Part shown: positions 1 to 13,557 of the stretch, in pieces
Numbering within the stretch: the first letter of the stretch is position 1
Layout: every line of letters begins with the position of its first letter
DNA from: Carettochelys insculpta
Taxonomy: Eukaryota; Chordata; Testudines; Carettochelyidae
Assembly: GCF_033958435.1 (NCBI RefSeq)
Contig: NC_134137.1
Span: forward strand, 121,370,001-121,434,000
Direction of reading: 5' to 3'
DNA: 64,000 nucleotides
Notes under the pieces: model-generated
The model's database searches: none
What the model saw: the letters and a program-made list of their open reading frames with translations, nothing else
What the model was told of the DNA's origin: nothing
Program-made: the position numbers and the translations under genes

Positions 1-175
1 GTGAGAAAATATATATAATGTAAAAACTTTCTTACTCAGTATATAAATGTGAATGCACATATATAAAAACAATAACACAATTCCACATTTTTGAGACCTG
101 GCAGCTGATCTTGCTATGCCCCCCTTACAAAATTTCACATGCCCCAGAGGGCCTCCCCCCACTTAGCTCACCCCT
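1..175. mobile_element. hAT-like non-autonomous element, right end
   Basis: The segment ends in AGCTCACCCCTG, the reverse complement of a CAGGGGTGAGC terminus. It resembles the right half of the element at 6674-7079: both share the stretch about AATGTAAAAACTTT, TATATAAATGTGAA, the CCCCCTTA(C/T)AAAAT motif and the GC-rich end. The left half lies outside the window. Confidence 0.6.
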
Positions 176-349
176 GTTCTAGACCAGTGTGTGTGGTGTT
201 ACACAAGTGTACAACAGGTAGGATGCAAGCAGCTTTGCGTGCAGTCTGTGAGTAAGGTCCAAGCAGGCCTGACTCCTGGCATGCAGGAAGGAGTTTGCTG
301 CCCACAGCAAGGCGCTCAAGCTCACATTCTGCTCCTCAGTGCTTCTCAG

Positions 350-545
350 AGAGGGGTACTGCTCAGTGATTTGAGCCTTAGCATGCTAAACCTAGGGTTG
401 TGAGTTCAGTCCTGGAGGGGATCATTTAACGATGTGGGGCAAATATATTTTTTGGGGAGCGGGGAAAGGCTAGTGCTTGGTTCTGCCAAGAGGGCAGGGG
501 ACTGACTTGATGACCTTCCAAGGTCCCTTCCAGCTCTATGAGATT
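350..545 (+). mobile_element. tRNA-derived SINE, turtle Pol III type (diverged)
   Basis: The head contains an A-box-like stretch (TGCTCAGTGATTTGAGCC) and a B-box-like stretch (GGTTGTGAGTTCAGTCC). The body has GGGGCAAATATAT and the tail has CAAGAGGGCAGGGGACTG followed by GGTCCCTTCCAGCTCTATGAG. The tail resembles the 3' end of CR1, as known for tortoise Pol III/SINEs that use CR1-like LINE machinery. It is more diverged than the copy at 47414. Confidence 0.8.
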
Positions 546-555
546 TGCACCTCCA

Positions 556-2030
556 TATACTATAATGTAGACTAAGTCTATAGTATCTGCCATTTCCCTT
601 CACCTTTTATTCCATTTTTTAGCAGTAATACAAGAGGCCTGCAGGGGTCATACTCTGTAAGACATTAGCTTGAGCTAGGTAGGTATGGACATCTGGACAG
701 TCCCAGAGAGACATAGATAAGACGGAGTGCATCCATGTTCCCACAGCTAGTTAACAGCATTTTTATATCTTATGTGGTGTCAGGATGTTATGGCCCCATC
801 CCATCAACCATCCTGTTTATGGCAAAGTGAAGGCCAAGGTCACCATGGCTGTTAGGTGGTATCTTGCCCCATATGCCCATTTTGAGAGATTGTTAATAAA
901 GCTGCAAAGTGAGATCTTATGCGTATTCAAAGGAGGGTGTTAGTGCCATTCCCAGTCAGGTACATGTACCCTCAAAAATCTTAGGGTATGGAAGTCTAGT
1001 TTTGGCTTGGAAAGGCTGGGCTAAATTGACATAGGGCAACCTTTAACATCCTACCACCAAAGGGCTTTTTTCTTCTTGTTTGCTCTCTCACTCTGGAAGT
1101 CTATTGTCTTTTTGGTTCACTCTTTTTGTTCATTTACTAGACTAGTGTTTTCTTTAGACTTTTTCCTCTGCTGTAACATGTTTCACGCTCACCACCTTCA
1201 GACTGAGGCTGGTCCTTCAACTCCTTGAGTCCATCAGGAGGGAATATGAGTATGGTGTTACCTAGCTATATTTGCACTTGGATTAGTTATATAAAACCAG
1301 TACACAAAATGAAGTAATCTGTATGTAACCACTCTAGATATTTGATTGTAAACTCCATTAGTAATTGTAATAAATTCTGTGCTATCACATTTTTACAGAG
1401 TTCATACAATTCCTGCAGGGCCTGCGACCATCCTCCAAATAAGAGCTCTTCCAGTTCCTTATAGCTGTTGATCCAGTTTGGAGGGCGAACCTAGAGATTG
1501 TTAGGTCAGAACGGCAAACTTTTACCCAATCAACATATAGCACTCAACACGAGGCTGTGTCTCAAAGGCACAACAGAGATCGCTGCTATAGGTGGAGTAT
1601 TCCATACAGCCTTTCACACAACATACATAGCATTTTGAGAATGGTACTGCTGAAAAACAATGGCTCTCTCTTTACCTTTATTGGGGAGATGGAGGGTTAG
1701 AAGAAGGGGGGAACACATGCCTGAAATCCCCCTCCCTCCAAAAAAAAGTCAACATGTAAAATTTAAGAGCAAACTGACAACTGTTTTGTACAAACCATGT
1801 TAATGGGATTTGGATCCTACCCTATTAATTATACTTCTCTGCTTTTACATACTGAATTGTACATTAATACACTCAAATGCAATATTTTACCATTGCATAA
1901 TATTTTGATTTAGTCTGATTTGCATTGTTTTTGTCGAAGAGCTGCGAACTGCAAACGTAAAATAAAAGTGATTTCTTTTGCATAAAACTTTCCCGTTCCT
2001 AGCTATTTCCAAATACTACAATGGTATTGT
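556..2030. other. Intronic sequence with nothing recognised
   Basis: This is AT-rich unique-looking sequence. No coding exon, RNA gene or classifiable repeat was seen. Confidence 0.5.
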
Positions 2031-2262
2031 CTAACGGCAGATCAAAATAAGGGCTCTGCAGACAGGGAATAGAGCCTATTTTGAAATAAGTCATAGCGCA
2101 TCCAATGGCTCTATTTCAAAATAGGCTCTCTGTGTATTGACATTCTACCTGAAAATAGTTGACCACTATTTCGAAATGCAGTTTGCATGTAGCTGCACTA
2201 TTTCAGAAAAATCTACCCCAGTATAGCTTATTCCGGAATAACACTACTGCATAGACATAGCC
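2030..2262. mobile_element. PIF/Harbinger-like element fragment
   Basis: The right end reads GCATAGACATAGCC, the complement of the GGCTATGTCTA terminus seen at 42410 and 58587. Inside are repeated TATTTCAAAATAG and TATTTCGAAAT motifs, typical of the TTCGAA-rich members in this window. A clear left terminus was not found. Confidence 0.5.
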
Positions 2263-4510
2263 TGAGAAAGGAAGGGTGTGGTGTAATTACTGAGCCATAA
2301 CCACACACTCACTTACATAGTTCCCTCCAGTATGATTGACATTTAGAGTCACATCTGACTACTTCTAAGTAACTGTATGTATGCAAACTCCATAACTCTA
2401 GATTGCTGGGGCACAGAAAAGTGTGTAACCCTCATTGAGATTACGCCAATACTAGTGTTCTGGCAAGCTACTGCCCTCAGAATTCACCCATCCATGCATT
2501 TAAAAAGCATTTATGCATGAATTTTTCAACTTTCATTTATTAGCTCTGACTATGTTTACTACTGTATAAAACAGGAAGCAGCCTCAAGTTATTTAAATAA
2601 TGTTGGCACTTAGTGTGGAAATAGACTGACTTAGAATAGATCAGTTCCTGTCTAGCACTCCAAATGTCGCCTCACACATAATGCACTAGCTGTTTGAGAT
2701 GATGGCTTGATCTCACCATGGTGCCAGCTTTAAAATAACAGTCGCTGCTTGGGGTAGCTTATTGCGGAAAGGCCTAACGGAAGCAGCGTAGTTTTAATTA
2801 GGGTTATGAATAAAAGGATGCTTGCCTGGAATGTGAGGAAAAGAAAAGAGTGTCCAGCATAAAGGACGGTGTTGAAGGAAGATTGGATACTAAACAGGGA
2901 AAGGATGCGAAAGGAACACTGACATTTGGTAAAAGGCTGGTGAAGAGCAGTCAACAGAAGGAAAGGAGACAGGAAATAAATGTCAGGGTGGGAGAGCCTG
3001 GTGGGAAAGGATGAGGAACTTGAATTTAATTCAACCTGCAGAATGGGCAAAATGGTGGAGCTTTCAGGGATTCTGGAAGAAAGGAAGGACTGGGCTGAGG
3101 TGGCAGGGAAGAAAAATCTTACTATGCATGTGCATTTCTCCTCCAGTTCCATATTCTAGACCGCATACCTTGGATTGGAAAGGACTTCTTTCACAGTACT
3201 TCAGAGCTGCACTATCAGACACCCTATGCTATCTGGTTTAATCTCAGTTCAAGTGTTTTGGGTTTTTTTTTTTTCAGTTGGTTATGAAACACACAAGATT
3301 AAAAACAAGCCTAAGATGCAGTTTGACATCAACAAAAAGGAAAAAGCAATTTGATGTAGGGCAGTAGTTTTCCACTTTTCTTCATTTGTAGATCCCTACA
3401 AATTTTCCAACAGAAGTGCAGACCCCTTTGGAAATTCAACCCATGGGCCAGCAACCCCCATTACAGAAGGCTTACACTGAAAACTGACTGAACAGACAAA
3501 CTATAAGGCGACACGTGCTTGGCGCGGCACTTGACACCGCATGAGAAAGGGCACTAACTGGGGGCTTCTCAAGTAACCACAACACTTCCAGGATTTGAGC
3601 TGCAGGTGTGGGGGCACTCACAAACTTTTGATTCATCAGAAGAACAGAGAATGCCAGTTCTGCAATCTGAAACTATTTTCACTGTCACCTTTCACAGACC
3701 CCTTAGAAACAGTCTGTGGACCCCACCCCTTTCTTCCAGTCAGCAGACTACTGATACACAGCATACTCTGAAGAAACAGAAGATTCTGACACATTTAAAG
3801 GGACGCTCACATTTACTGAAAGTGAAACCCTGAAATTGCTTTAGTTTATTAGCAGTTTTTAGTGGATACAGACAACAGGCAAAATGCTTGCAAATATGGC
3901 TAGGACCGATGCACACATTAAACTTGCTAAGTCCCATTCAGCATCACCCTTATTTTGGACTGATTCAGCTCTAATCGAATTCAGGAAAACGTACTTTATC
4001 TGACCCTGAGAAAAGTGAGTATGCAGAATTGATTTGCTGTGCACTGTATGCCTGCATGACTCATAGTGGCAATTTACTTGAGAGAATAAAGAGCGTTTGC
4101 ATCAATACACCCTACAGTACTAGCCATTTGCATCCCACGTTCCCAAGAACTGCAGTTTGACGTTGGTTTTTAGACTAATATCTATGTTCTATCAAGTGGA
4201 AAACTAGAAAGATCATATTTCCTGTGTTAGCAAACCATTCATAACAAAACAACATGTAAAGGATTTTTTTAATTAAAAATTTTGGTAGCTCCCTCTCTTT
4301 ACAGCTATCCATATGCAGAGAAGGCAACAGAAGCATGTGGTCCTGGAGTGTCGTTAATTTACTGATGACATTCAGCTCCAAATCTTCTTTTTAATCTAAC
4401 CCAGATTTTATAGTCATGCTATTTGTCCCAGTGTCTGACAAAGCTAGGAATTTGTGTGAAAGCAAATTAATCATGACACAACCTATAAAGGAGGAAATTA
4501 TGTTTGTTGG
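2263..4510. other. Mostly unclassified intron; possible hAT relic at 3365-3740
   Basis: At 3365-3740 there is a decayed element: GGCAGTAGTTTTCCAC and CAGACCCCTTTGGAAATT at one end and CCCCTTAGAAACAGTCTGTGGACCCC at the other. It resembles non-autonomous hAT relics, such as the one near 59915-60020. The remainder shows no recognisable feature. Confidence 0.35.
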
Positions 4511-4514
4511 TAAA

Positions 4515-6200
4515 ATGAATCACAGAACACTAGAACTGGAAGGGACCTAAGGAAGTCATCAAGTCCAAGTCGCCTGCCCTCATGGCAGGACTAACCATCA
4601 TCTATTTCTTCCCTTTTAGATATTTATCCAACTTGTTCTTAAATATCTCCAGTGAGTGAGATTCTACCACCACCCGAGGTAATTTATTCCAGTAATTAAC
4701 CACCCTGACTGTTAGGAAATTTTTCCTAATCTCCAATCTAAACCTCCCTTGCTGCGGTTTAAGCCCATTGCTTCTTGTCCTATCCTCAGAGGCCAAGGAG
4801 AATAATTTTTCTCCCTCCCTCTGGTAACATTCTTTTATAGGCACTTGAAAACTGCTATTGCGTCACCTCTCAACCTTCTCTTTACCAAATTAAACAAACC
4901 CAATTCTTTTAATCTTCTCACTCAGGTTATATTTTCTATATCTTTAATCATTTTAGTTGCTCTTCTCCGGAGCCTTTCCATTTTCTCCACATCTTTCCTA
5001 ATCAGTGCAGAGCAGAGCTGAAAAAATGACTTCCTGTGCTTTCCTTGCACCACTCCTGATGATGCATCACAGAATCACATTTGCTTTTTTTTGCAACACT
5101 GGCACACTGCTGACTCATACTCAGCTTTTGGTCCACTATGATCCCTAGGCAGTTTTTTGCAGTACTCCTTTCTAGGGAGACCCTTCCTATTTTGTGCGTG
5201 TGAAACTGATTGTTTCTCCCTAACTTTGCATTTGCCCTTAGCGAACTTCACCCCCTTTGCCTCTGACCATTTCTCCAGTTTGTCCAGATCTTTTTGGATT
5301 CTGACACCACCCTCCAAAGCACTTGTAATCTTTCCCATCTTGGTGTCACCTCAGACTTTATAGTCACACTCTCTGTACTGTTATTGAAAGCATTTATGAA
5401 GATATTGAACAAAACTGACCCTAAAACTGACCCCCCATGGAACTCTACTTGTTGGTTCACAGCCAGGCTAGAAGAGACTATTAACAGCTATTCTCTGTGA
5501 ATGGTTATCCAGTCAGTTACGTACCCCCGGCCCCCGACAGTAGCCCAATCTAGGTTGCATTTTACCTAGTTAACAGATGAGAAGGTTGTGTGATACTGTA
5601 TCAAATGTTTTACTAAAGTCTAGGTATATCTAGTCCACAGTTTCCCCTTTATCCACCAGACTTGTTACCTCATCAAAGATAGCTGTCAGGTTTGTCTGAC
5701 ATAATTTGATCCTGACAAATCCATGCTGTTATCTATCACCTTATTATCTTCCAGATGTTTGCAGATGTTTAATTATTTGCTCCATTATCTTTCCTGTCAC
5801 TGGAGTTAAGCTGGCTCGTTGGTAATTTCCTGGGTTGTCCTTGTTTCCCTTTTTATAGATAAGGACATGCCCTTTTCCAGTCTTCTAGAATCTCTCCCGA
5901 CTTCCATGACTTTTCAAAGATGATAGCTAGTGGGTTGGATACCTCCTCCATCAGCTTCTTGAGTATTCTATGATGAATTTCATCAGGCCCTAGTGACTTG
6001 AAGACATCTAACTTTTTAAAGTAATTTTTAATGTCTTCTTTCCCTATTTTAACTTCTTGACCTACCCCATTTCCACTAGCATTCACCATGTTAGACAGCT
6101 TCTCTCCATCAGCCTTCTTGGTGAAATGTGAAACAAATAAATCATTATGTACCTCTGCCATTTCCACATTTTCTGTTATTGTTTCTCCCTCATTTGGATG
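4515..6200 (-). mobile_element. CR1-family LINE, 3' part with decayed reverse transcriptase
   Basis: The minus strand ends near 4515 with the CR1 3' end (GGTCCCTTCCAGTTCTAGTG then TTCTGTGAT). Decayed coding sequence lies upstream. At 6167-5853 there is a stretch with FKSLGPDEIHHRILKKL, LAIIFEKSWKSGEILEDWK, the N-terminal RT region of CR1. A GSVLGSVLFNIFIN motif is near 5430. The frame is broken repeatedly, so it is inactive. The 5' end is truncated near 6200. Confidence 0.88.
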
Positions 6201-6673
6201 AATAGGAAATAATGCTATGTGTTTTAATTTTACTTAAAAGCACTAGAATTCCATGTGTCACCATTATTTGGTTAGCTGCTCTGCTGTGCCTTCTCTGGGT
6301 CTCTCAGTACACCTCCACAGGTACCTTCACACAGGTGACAAGTCTCAGACTGCCACCTCTCTTAAAATAGAATGGTGCAATTCTGCCATGCAGACCAGGG
6401 CCTGTGTGGCAACTGTGATTACCTTAGACAGGTCAGACTTAGTCTCTGTCTCTCCAGGTTTGACTGGGGAGCTGTGACCCCAGTACAGAGGCCATGCAAC
6501 TGTTTCAGAACAATGTATCATTCATCCTTATCAGCAGGACCAATACAGGGCACAAGAGAACAAGATTTTTAAAAAAGAACATTCTAGGTGCAGGGATATC
6601 TATCGGCAACTTGCGTTTCCTACCCCACCCCCACAATGGCAGCCAAGTAGCTCACCTTCTTTAGATACCCTCC

Positions 6674-6896
6674 ACGGAGGTGAGCAAACTTTTTACCTGG
6701 GCCCCACTTTTCATCCCTGCAATTAGCAGCGTTCCCCAACTTGTCTAACGTAATCCAAACCAATGGAAATTTCAGTAACTAACCAACCGACTGACCGACC
6801 CAGACAGACAGACAGACAGATTAAAAACCCTTTTGGTGCGTGTAAAATAATAAGTATGTAGAATGTAAAAACTTTATTACTTGGTATATAAATGTG

Positions 6897-6954
<58 letters not shown>

Positions 6955-7079
6955 AATATAGTTCAACATTTTTAATGAACTGGATGAGCCTGAGACCTAG
7001 CAGCCGACTGTGCTGTGTCCCCCTTATAAAATGTCATGCCTCCCCTTGAGGGGCCTGCTCCCCACTTTGTGTGCCCCTG
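6674..7079. mobile_element. hAT-like non-autonomous element with internal (CA)n
   Basis: The left end GGAGGTGAGCAAACTTTTT and the right end TTTGTGTGCCCCTG are degenerate inverted copies of the CAGGGGTGAGCAAAC hAT terminus. The right half matches the element at 1-175. No convincing 8 bp target duplication was found. A (CA)n tract lies inside. Confidence 0.55.
6898..6948. repeat. (CA)n microsatellite
   Basis: About 25 uninterrupted CA units lie inside the hAT-like element. The open frame encoding alternating Cys and Val on the minus strand here is an artefact of this tract. Confidence 0.95.
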
Positions 7080-9396
7080 ACTTAGTGTACGTCTACTCTC
7101 CAGCAGCACTGTTACGGTGCTACAGTTGTGCTGCTGTAGCACTACTGTGCAGATGCTTCCCATCTTGATAGAAGGGTTTATAATCTACCTGTCCAACAGG
7201 TGGGAGCTAAGTGGATGATAGAATTTTTCCATTGACCAAGCTGCCTCCATACCATGGATTGGGCTGACCTGACTTTGATAGTCATGGTGCAAAATTTTTC
7301 ACCACTTGGGCAACACAGTTAGCTTGATCTAATTATTAAATGGACATCAGTCCTTAGTTTCCTAAGTCGGATGGAATCCAGCCCCAATAGCACACAGATA
7401 ACCACAGAGCACGTAGAGCATTCATAAATTGATATGGCGCTGCTTCCACATCTTCCTGCTTGTAAATGCTTCATTTACCAACCATATTTGCATAGATCCG
7501 TGAGTCAGTCACTGGAAGACTGTTATTACTATACACAAAAAGCTGCCATGATGGCTAAGGCCACATAAGTCAAGTCAGTCAGCATGGCTATCTATAAGCA
7601 TCCTTCATGAGCTACAACTCAGCTGTACAAATTCGCTGTTGGGAAATAACAAAAGGAGCACAAGAAGAAACTTGCCATTTTGAGGTTTCTTTTTTTAAAA
7701 AATAACTTAAGAGAGATGGCACCATCAATGCTAACACTTGAAGGAGCAATATAGGAACACTGAGTAAATATAAATATTTAAATAAATAATTAAAGATGCA
7801 GGTTGGGATTTTCAAAGCAGCCTAAGGGAGCTGGAAACCTAGCTCCCATACAGCTCCAATGAGACTTAAATGTCTTCTTCCATAGGAACATTTGAAGTCA
7901 GAAGTATTACTTTTGAATGTCTCTGTTAGTGTGGGCAAAGTGAGGCTCAGGGTTTTCTACAATAGAAACAACTGCCCCCCTCCTCTTTTAAGACAGATGG
8001 ACAAAACTCCAGATTCCAGCATGTAACACTGAACTGTTTGATCAAGGACCAAACGGGAGCATCACATACTAACTCCTATAGCCTCTGTTTCCTGCAGCAA
8101 AACAGGAGGTGTTGGCACATGGGATTTTTCTAAGTGGCTCTGCGTGCAGCTAGCCACCTGTGCATGCCAAGCTGTGGGGAAGAGGCACAGTCTCAAAGAC
8201 AGGTGCAAACCACCTTTTTTTTCCAGAATTGAATGGAATGTGCTGATGCCTGGTTGCACACAGCAGACAGCACCGGCATTCTGTGCCATACAATGGATTT
8301 GTGTGTGCCCCACAATAGGTAGTATATATTACTGTAGGGAGCTGGCCATGCCACTTTATGCATTGTGGGAACGAGCCTGCAGTATGCACTCAGGCTAGAG
8401 GCATAGCTGAACAGGCTGCTGCCTCACACTGTCTACACAGGATGAACCCCTGGCTTGAGTGTCACCCCGTGTTTCACTCTAGGATCACAAGACCAACTCT
8501 CTGAGGGCTGGGGTCAGGAGGGAGCAGGCTGCCAGCTGAAAAGTCCCTCAACATTTCCTTCAGGGCCCCTGGCAAGTCCACAATGGGGTGATGAATAACT
8601 CCCCAAAGCAGTATAGGAGGGTAAGCTAGAGTTCTTATACATTTATAGCGAATCGGGACACACACAGCCCAGCACAGTGCCTGCACCTGTTTTCCTAATT
8701 CACTAATGCTTCTCCTTCTAGTCTCTGGGACAGAGATCTATAAGGTGCCACAGGACCCTTCGTTGCTGTGGGACTGTGAGGTGGTAGTTGCCAGAGCCTC
8801 CACGGAATACTGATAAACCACAACAGCTTAGTGGCTAAGGGCTACACGAAAGCACTCAGTGCTTCAGGGAAGACGTTACACATCATCTTTGCTTCCTTCA
8901 GAAAACCCAGATGCTTTACGGGCTTTATTTGCTTTCCCTAAAGTTTCAGTGTTCAGACTTTAGCAATTCTAATGATCCATCTTACTGATGTTTTCTTTCA
9001 GTGAAATGCACCTACCCAGCTTCATGCTCATGCTACTTTACAGCAGACAAAGGTGCCAGCTGCTTTCAGGCCTGGCAAGACCAGCGGCCATGGCAGTGGC
9101 CGTGTTCACAAAGGCAGAAGACATGTATAACAAGGGCATGATACGAGGTGGGTGACAGACTGATCTCGGCTTCCTTGTGCCAATGGGTATGTCTCATTTG
9201 TGTCAAAGGGGGAGTTAGATCTCTGGCCAACCCTAATTTTCAGTCTGCTGGCACAGAGCTGTATTATTTGTCTTTCCACTCTTGGGGGCACAAAAAGTTT
9301 GCTCACATCACAGGCTTTTTGAAAATTTGGCCCACTGGATGCCGCCTTCGTTCTCCTGATAAACAGCAAATCTGGATTGTTCTGGTCTAGCTAAAC
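7080..9396. other. Unclassified intron with one dispersed-repeat-like stretch
   Basis: At 7805-7915 the motif GGATTTTCAAAGCAGCCTAA with CTCCAATGAGACTTAAATG resembles a dispersed repeat common in reptile introns. At 7095-7150 there are short inverted copies of a CAGCAGCAC/GTGCTGCTG motif. Near 8725-8765, TCTATAAGGTGCCACAGGAC resembles a Penelope 3' end, as at 40380. No gene was seen. Confidence 0.4.
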
Positions 9397-9726
9397 CAGG
9401 GGTGAACAACTGCTGGCGTGGGAGCCAAGAGTGTCATGCGAGCCGATTTTCATCGGCATGGGAGGCTGGGGTTCAGGCCCGCCTCTTCTCCCGCAGACAG
9501 CCAGGAGCTTGCTCAAAGCTGTGCCGCCTGTGGATTAACAAAAGACCAGCCAATGCTACCAACCACCATCTAAAGAGTAAAACTCTGCAGCTTTATTTGT
9601 TTATTAATGAAGCTGTTTTAATGTCACTAATAGTTCTACTTAAAAACTATCACTGGCACTCAGACTGTACATAGAGGTCAAAAGGTCAAATTTTGGCATG
9701 CCGCCTCAGAAAGGTTGCTGACCCTG
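9397..9726. mobile_element. hAT-like non-autonomous element
   Basis: The left terminus CAGGGGTGAACAAC and the right terminus GGTTGCTGACCCTG are inverted copies. The flanking 8-mers AGCTAAAC and ATCTAGAA agree at five of eight positions, so the target duplication is decayed or uncertain. There is no transposase remnant. Confidence 0.6.
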
Positions 9727-12360
9727 ATCTAGAATATAACAGTATTTATAGATTAGTTCCAACCAATTACCTCAGGACACTTTCTATTTTCTACATATTA
9801 TTGTGAAAAAAAATAAACTACAAACGATCCTGTTAAACACCACTGGTGTTAAACTAAATCCATGAAAATCAGGAAGTGAAGAAGAGTTAATTGAGAAAAC
9901 CTAGAGTGTCAACCTGATCTCACACTGTCTGGCTATTGAAGAATACTGTATGGCATGTGAAGGGATAAGACAAAATAATGAGCTCTAAAGAAAAGCTTAA
10001 ATAAAAATAAAAATGTGAGAGAAAAGCCTCAAAATGTGATTTGCTGAAAAATGTAAACATTTTAGGTTCCCTTTCGCATATGAGAGATTTATCTTATTCG
10101 CTCACTAAAAGTACAATCTCAGCCTTGCCTTAAACACTTCCATGTCCTATTCAAAACAACACCAGGAGCCTTGACAGATCTATAATCGTGGTTCCATTGT
10201 TCTACTTCATTGAGTCTCTACTTTTCATTCATGAACTATTTTATAAGAGGAAGGTTCCACCCTCTCTTCCCTCTCCATTGTCCCTCCTCTGGCATTTTCC
10301 ATCTACACAGATCATGGGAAGAGATTTCTTTGTTAAACAATTACTGTTTTCTCTCCTTATATGGCTGTGCATTAGAATCAAGTTGTGCCGGCATGAGCAA
10401 GGAGTCATCTGGTGGAAAAGTCACATAGCAGCAATCTGCAGGGGCTTTGTATATGCAGCTAAAACAATAATTTAAAAAGGTACTGCATTAAAATATACAG
10501 GCTGTTTTGCAGTGCCGTGTTTCCAGTGTAATCATGTCTCCTTTCTTTCTGCGCTTGCTTCCTTTCCCTCCTCTAATGACATGTACAGCCCTCATAAACC
10601 CTACCAAAGGGATTTTCATTGTTTTTAACTGCATGCTCTATAAATGCTTATCTTCTCTACCTCTCCTTCTAAACTCAAAACTTACCCACCCATTCATAAT
10701 AGCAAACAATACACTGGGACACTTCCCAGGCCAGCCACAACAGGAAAGGCCTGTTCAGATCAGCTACAGAGCAAACAGCAGAGGATTGGGAAGGATTGTC
10801 AGTAGGATAAGAGTTGCCCTGGATTCCTATTTATAGGTTTTATTTCTCAGGGCCAGTGCATTTAAATATTGGAATATGGGTCATGGGAGCTGTGATCTGT
10901 TACCAAAGACTCAGTGGGCAGTAACTCGAGACTTCTCAACGCTAAGTTAATACATACTATTTATTGAATAATGCCTTGTGAAACAAGTTTACAAAATGTT
11001 TCGGAAACCAATATAAAATATTGACAGCATCCAAAAAACACCAAAACCGAAAAAAAACAGCGATCATCTTAAATCTCAGGTTACATGGAGATTCAAAGAG
11101 GGATTTAAAACTTGTCTCTGAGGATTCATGTTAAAAAGCATTAGAAAGGAAATTCCACACAACTGTTGGCATGTAAGGTGCTGTCACTTACAGTAACATA
11201 CGTGCAGCCTCACAGCAGGACAAGACATCAGAGAAAGTAGAAAGCCAGTAACCAATTTCTCATTACTAACACCATCTAGTGCTTAGGGAATTCAATGAAA
11301 AATACATTGTTATAATGGTTAAGGTTGATTTCACTGACAAACGTCATTTTAAACAGGTTGTGGCAAAGTATGGACCGCCCCACAAATTCAGCTTTGTCAG
11401 TCAGTTTGTGCATCGCTGCCTCACCATGTTTGCACCCGAACATTTGGGGGGAAAATCTGGGCAATTATCCCACAGTCCCTTAACAGAGGCTTGATGGCCA
11501 GAAGGCCTGCACTCAGAAATGCAATTACAGCATCTGGGGCAGCCTATTACCAAGGGCACTGGGAAAGACAAGGAGCAACTGATATGGTTGTTCAGGCATG
11601 AGTTACAGGTCCTGTGTATGTTGCAAAGAACAGTGTTAACAGCATGTCTACAGCATGCTAGTAGCCATGAGCTAGCCCTAGGCACCTAGCAAAGGCAAAG
11701 CACCCAGCTGGCATGGTTACTAACATTTAGAGACAGTCGCGTTATGTCCCAGTAATTGACTGAATGCTAAACAGGGCCCTTTAAATCAAATTAGGTTAAT
11801 TAATACCGAATCCATGATTATAGTTTCGAGTTACAAAAGGAAAAAATGCAAAAATGGGGAAGAACGACAATGGTGAGTGGTAGAGAATGAACTGAGGAAA
11901 GCAGGTTGCGTGCTGGACTGAGAAGTGAGAAAAGCAGCGAGAGAGTGAAGAGAAACACATTGAACCAGATAAATATATTCTGCAAAATACACCTCCAAGC
12001 CAGCTAATTTTGTTAAGAGCTTTTCCTCCTGGGTAAAAGGACTTGTTATGGAGCCAGCCCTTTTAAAATCCATCCTATCACATATTTGTACTCCTTCCAG
12101 AAAAACAAGCTTCCTTCTGCATTTGAGAGATTTAAAGAAGCACGAGGAGCTCACTCTCCTTTCCCCATGTCAATAAACTGACAAGCAGTATGCACAGAAT
12201 TAATCATTTATGTGTGCTATTAACCCAAAAGCATTGGGTTCAGCAAAGTTATTTTAAAAAATCCAGGCTGAAGTGCAAGCAGGGATTTGGCATTTCCTCC
12301 ATTGTCTGTGTTTGTCCTAATAGAACAAAACAAAAAAGCAGTCTGGAAATTTACAGCACT
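9727..12360. other. Intronic sequence with nothing recognised
   Basis: No exon, RNA gene or classified repeat was seen over this 2.6 kb stretch. The open frames of 60-110 codons have no recognisable domain. Confidence 0.45.
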
Positions 12361-12367
12361 ATCTCCA

Positions 12368-12475
12368 GATCTGAAGAAGTGTGTCTGCTCCATGAAAGCT
12401 CATCACCTAATACGTTATTTTGTTAGTCTTTAATGTGCTACAGGACTGCTGCTTTGTTTGTCAGAAAACAGATTA
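12368..12475 (+). mobile_element. Penelope-like element, 3' end fragment (A type)
   Basis: This copy reads TCTGAAGAAGTGTGTCTGCT, CATGAAAGCTCATCACCTAA and TTTTGTTAGTCTTTAATGTG, and it parallels the 3' end of the Penelope element at 51380-51470. It is severely 5' truncated. Confidence 0.6.
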
Positions 12476-13557
12476 ACATGGCTACCTCACTGGTTATAAC
12501 AAAACAAGATCTCTGATGTTATCACTAAGAAGTTCTTATAGCACCAACAGCATAAATGGATCAGGCCCCAACGATTTGAAAGACTGCTTCTCCTTGAGTG
12601 ACACTGCAGCAGTTGCAATGAATCAGGAGAGCTATTCAAGCTAGTAGTCCCCCGGTTTAAAACATGGGGAGTCTAGGGACCTGGATGTAAAATTTCCAGC
12701 GTCAGTCAGAGCTAACGCACCAAACACAGAAATGTAGCTAGAGCTACCCAAAAAGCCAGGACAGGCTACCTGCACAAGAGCTCAGCTAGGGTTTCAGATA
12801 GGATCATACTTGGTGCAGCTACCCCAACACACAGTAGCTACACTTTTATTTTTATCACACTAGCTTTGGTTGAGCTATTGCACGTATATCTACTGGAACT
12901 GGAAAGTATGCCTTCAGAGCCAGGATATACACATTCAGTCAGATTTTGGAACTCACTCCACTGCCTTGCTCTTGGGTCTGACAGAACTCAAAACTTATTA
13001 GCCTCAGAGCATATAATACAAATCTAAACTCTTCTGGGTTTTTCAGGGAGGAGTTTGTGAGATAACTGGAATAGCTGTTGGTGAGTTTGCTGTTATAATT
13101 GCCGGTGGACTTTCATCATTATATAAGACAAATGATGTTCCATCACTATGCAGATTATGATGTGAACGTACTTGTACAATCCTATTAAAGTATCAGGACA
13201 TTTATGGTATGTTTTGCTGTGTTTCTAATATTAAACTTCATCTTCAGTTGGGACGACTGTTTAAATTTTAAAGTAATATAGAAAAAAGCCTAAACTATAG
13301 CTGGGCCTTTTCATGAAAAACATAATGAAAACTATGAATTGCTGATCAGATCTCAAATAAAGAATTAGGTGATTTAAAGTTGAGAGCTCAGAAATATCCA
13401 GATTTAATATGTAATTTGGTTCTTTAATGTTAAAATGCTGTATTGTCAATTGTTTACACTTGACATACCTTCATAACATAGATTTTTACTAATTTTAAAA
13501 AGTGCAAATCACTGTCAAGTTACGGTTATTATTCTGTGGTTATATTTCAGATCTTAC
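12476..13557. other. Intron flanking the RASA3 exon; possible MITE relic at 12700-12905
   Basis: At 12700-12905 there are repeated AGCTAC/GTAGCT motifs (GAGCTACCC, GGTGCAGCTACCCC, CAGTAGCTACAC) that suggest a decayed small DNA transposon. The rest is unclassified. Confidence 0.3.

Larger units (their letters stand above)
1..13557 (-). other. RASA3: RASA3 intron, partial (continues beyond base 1)
   Basis: This is the intron downstream of the exon at 13558-13634, starting with the donor GTAAGATC. The acceptor was not found, so the intron is at least 13.5 kb. It carries hAT, SINE and CR1 elements. Confidence 0.75.

Noticed and set aside
6723..6947. Open frame starting with a Cys-Val repeat
   Set aside because: It is the translation of a (CA)n microsatellite.
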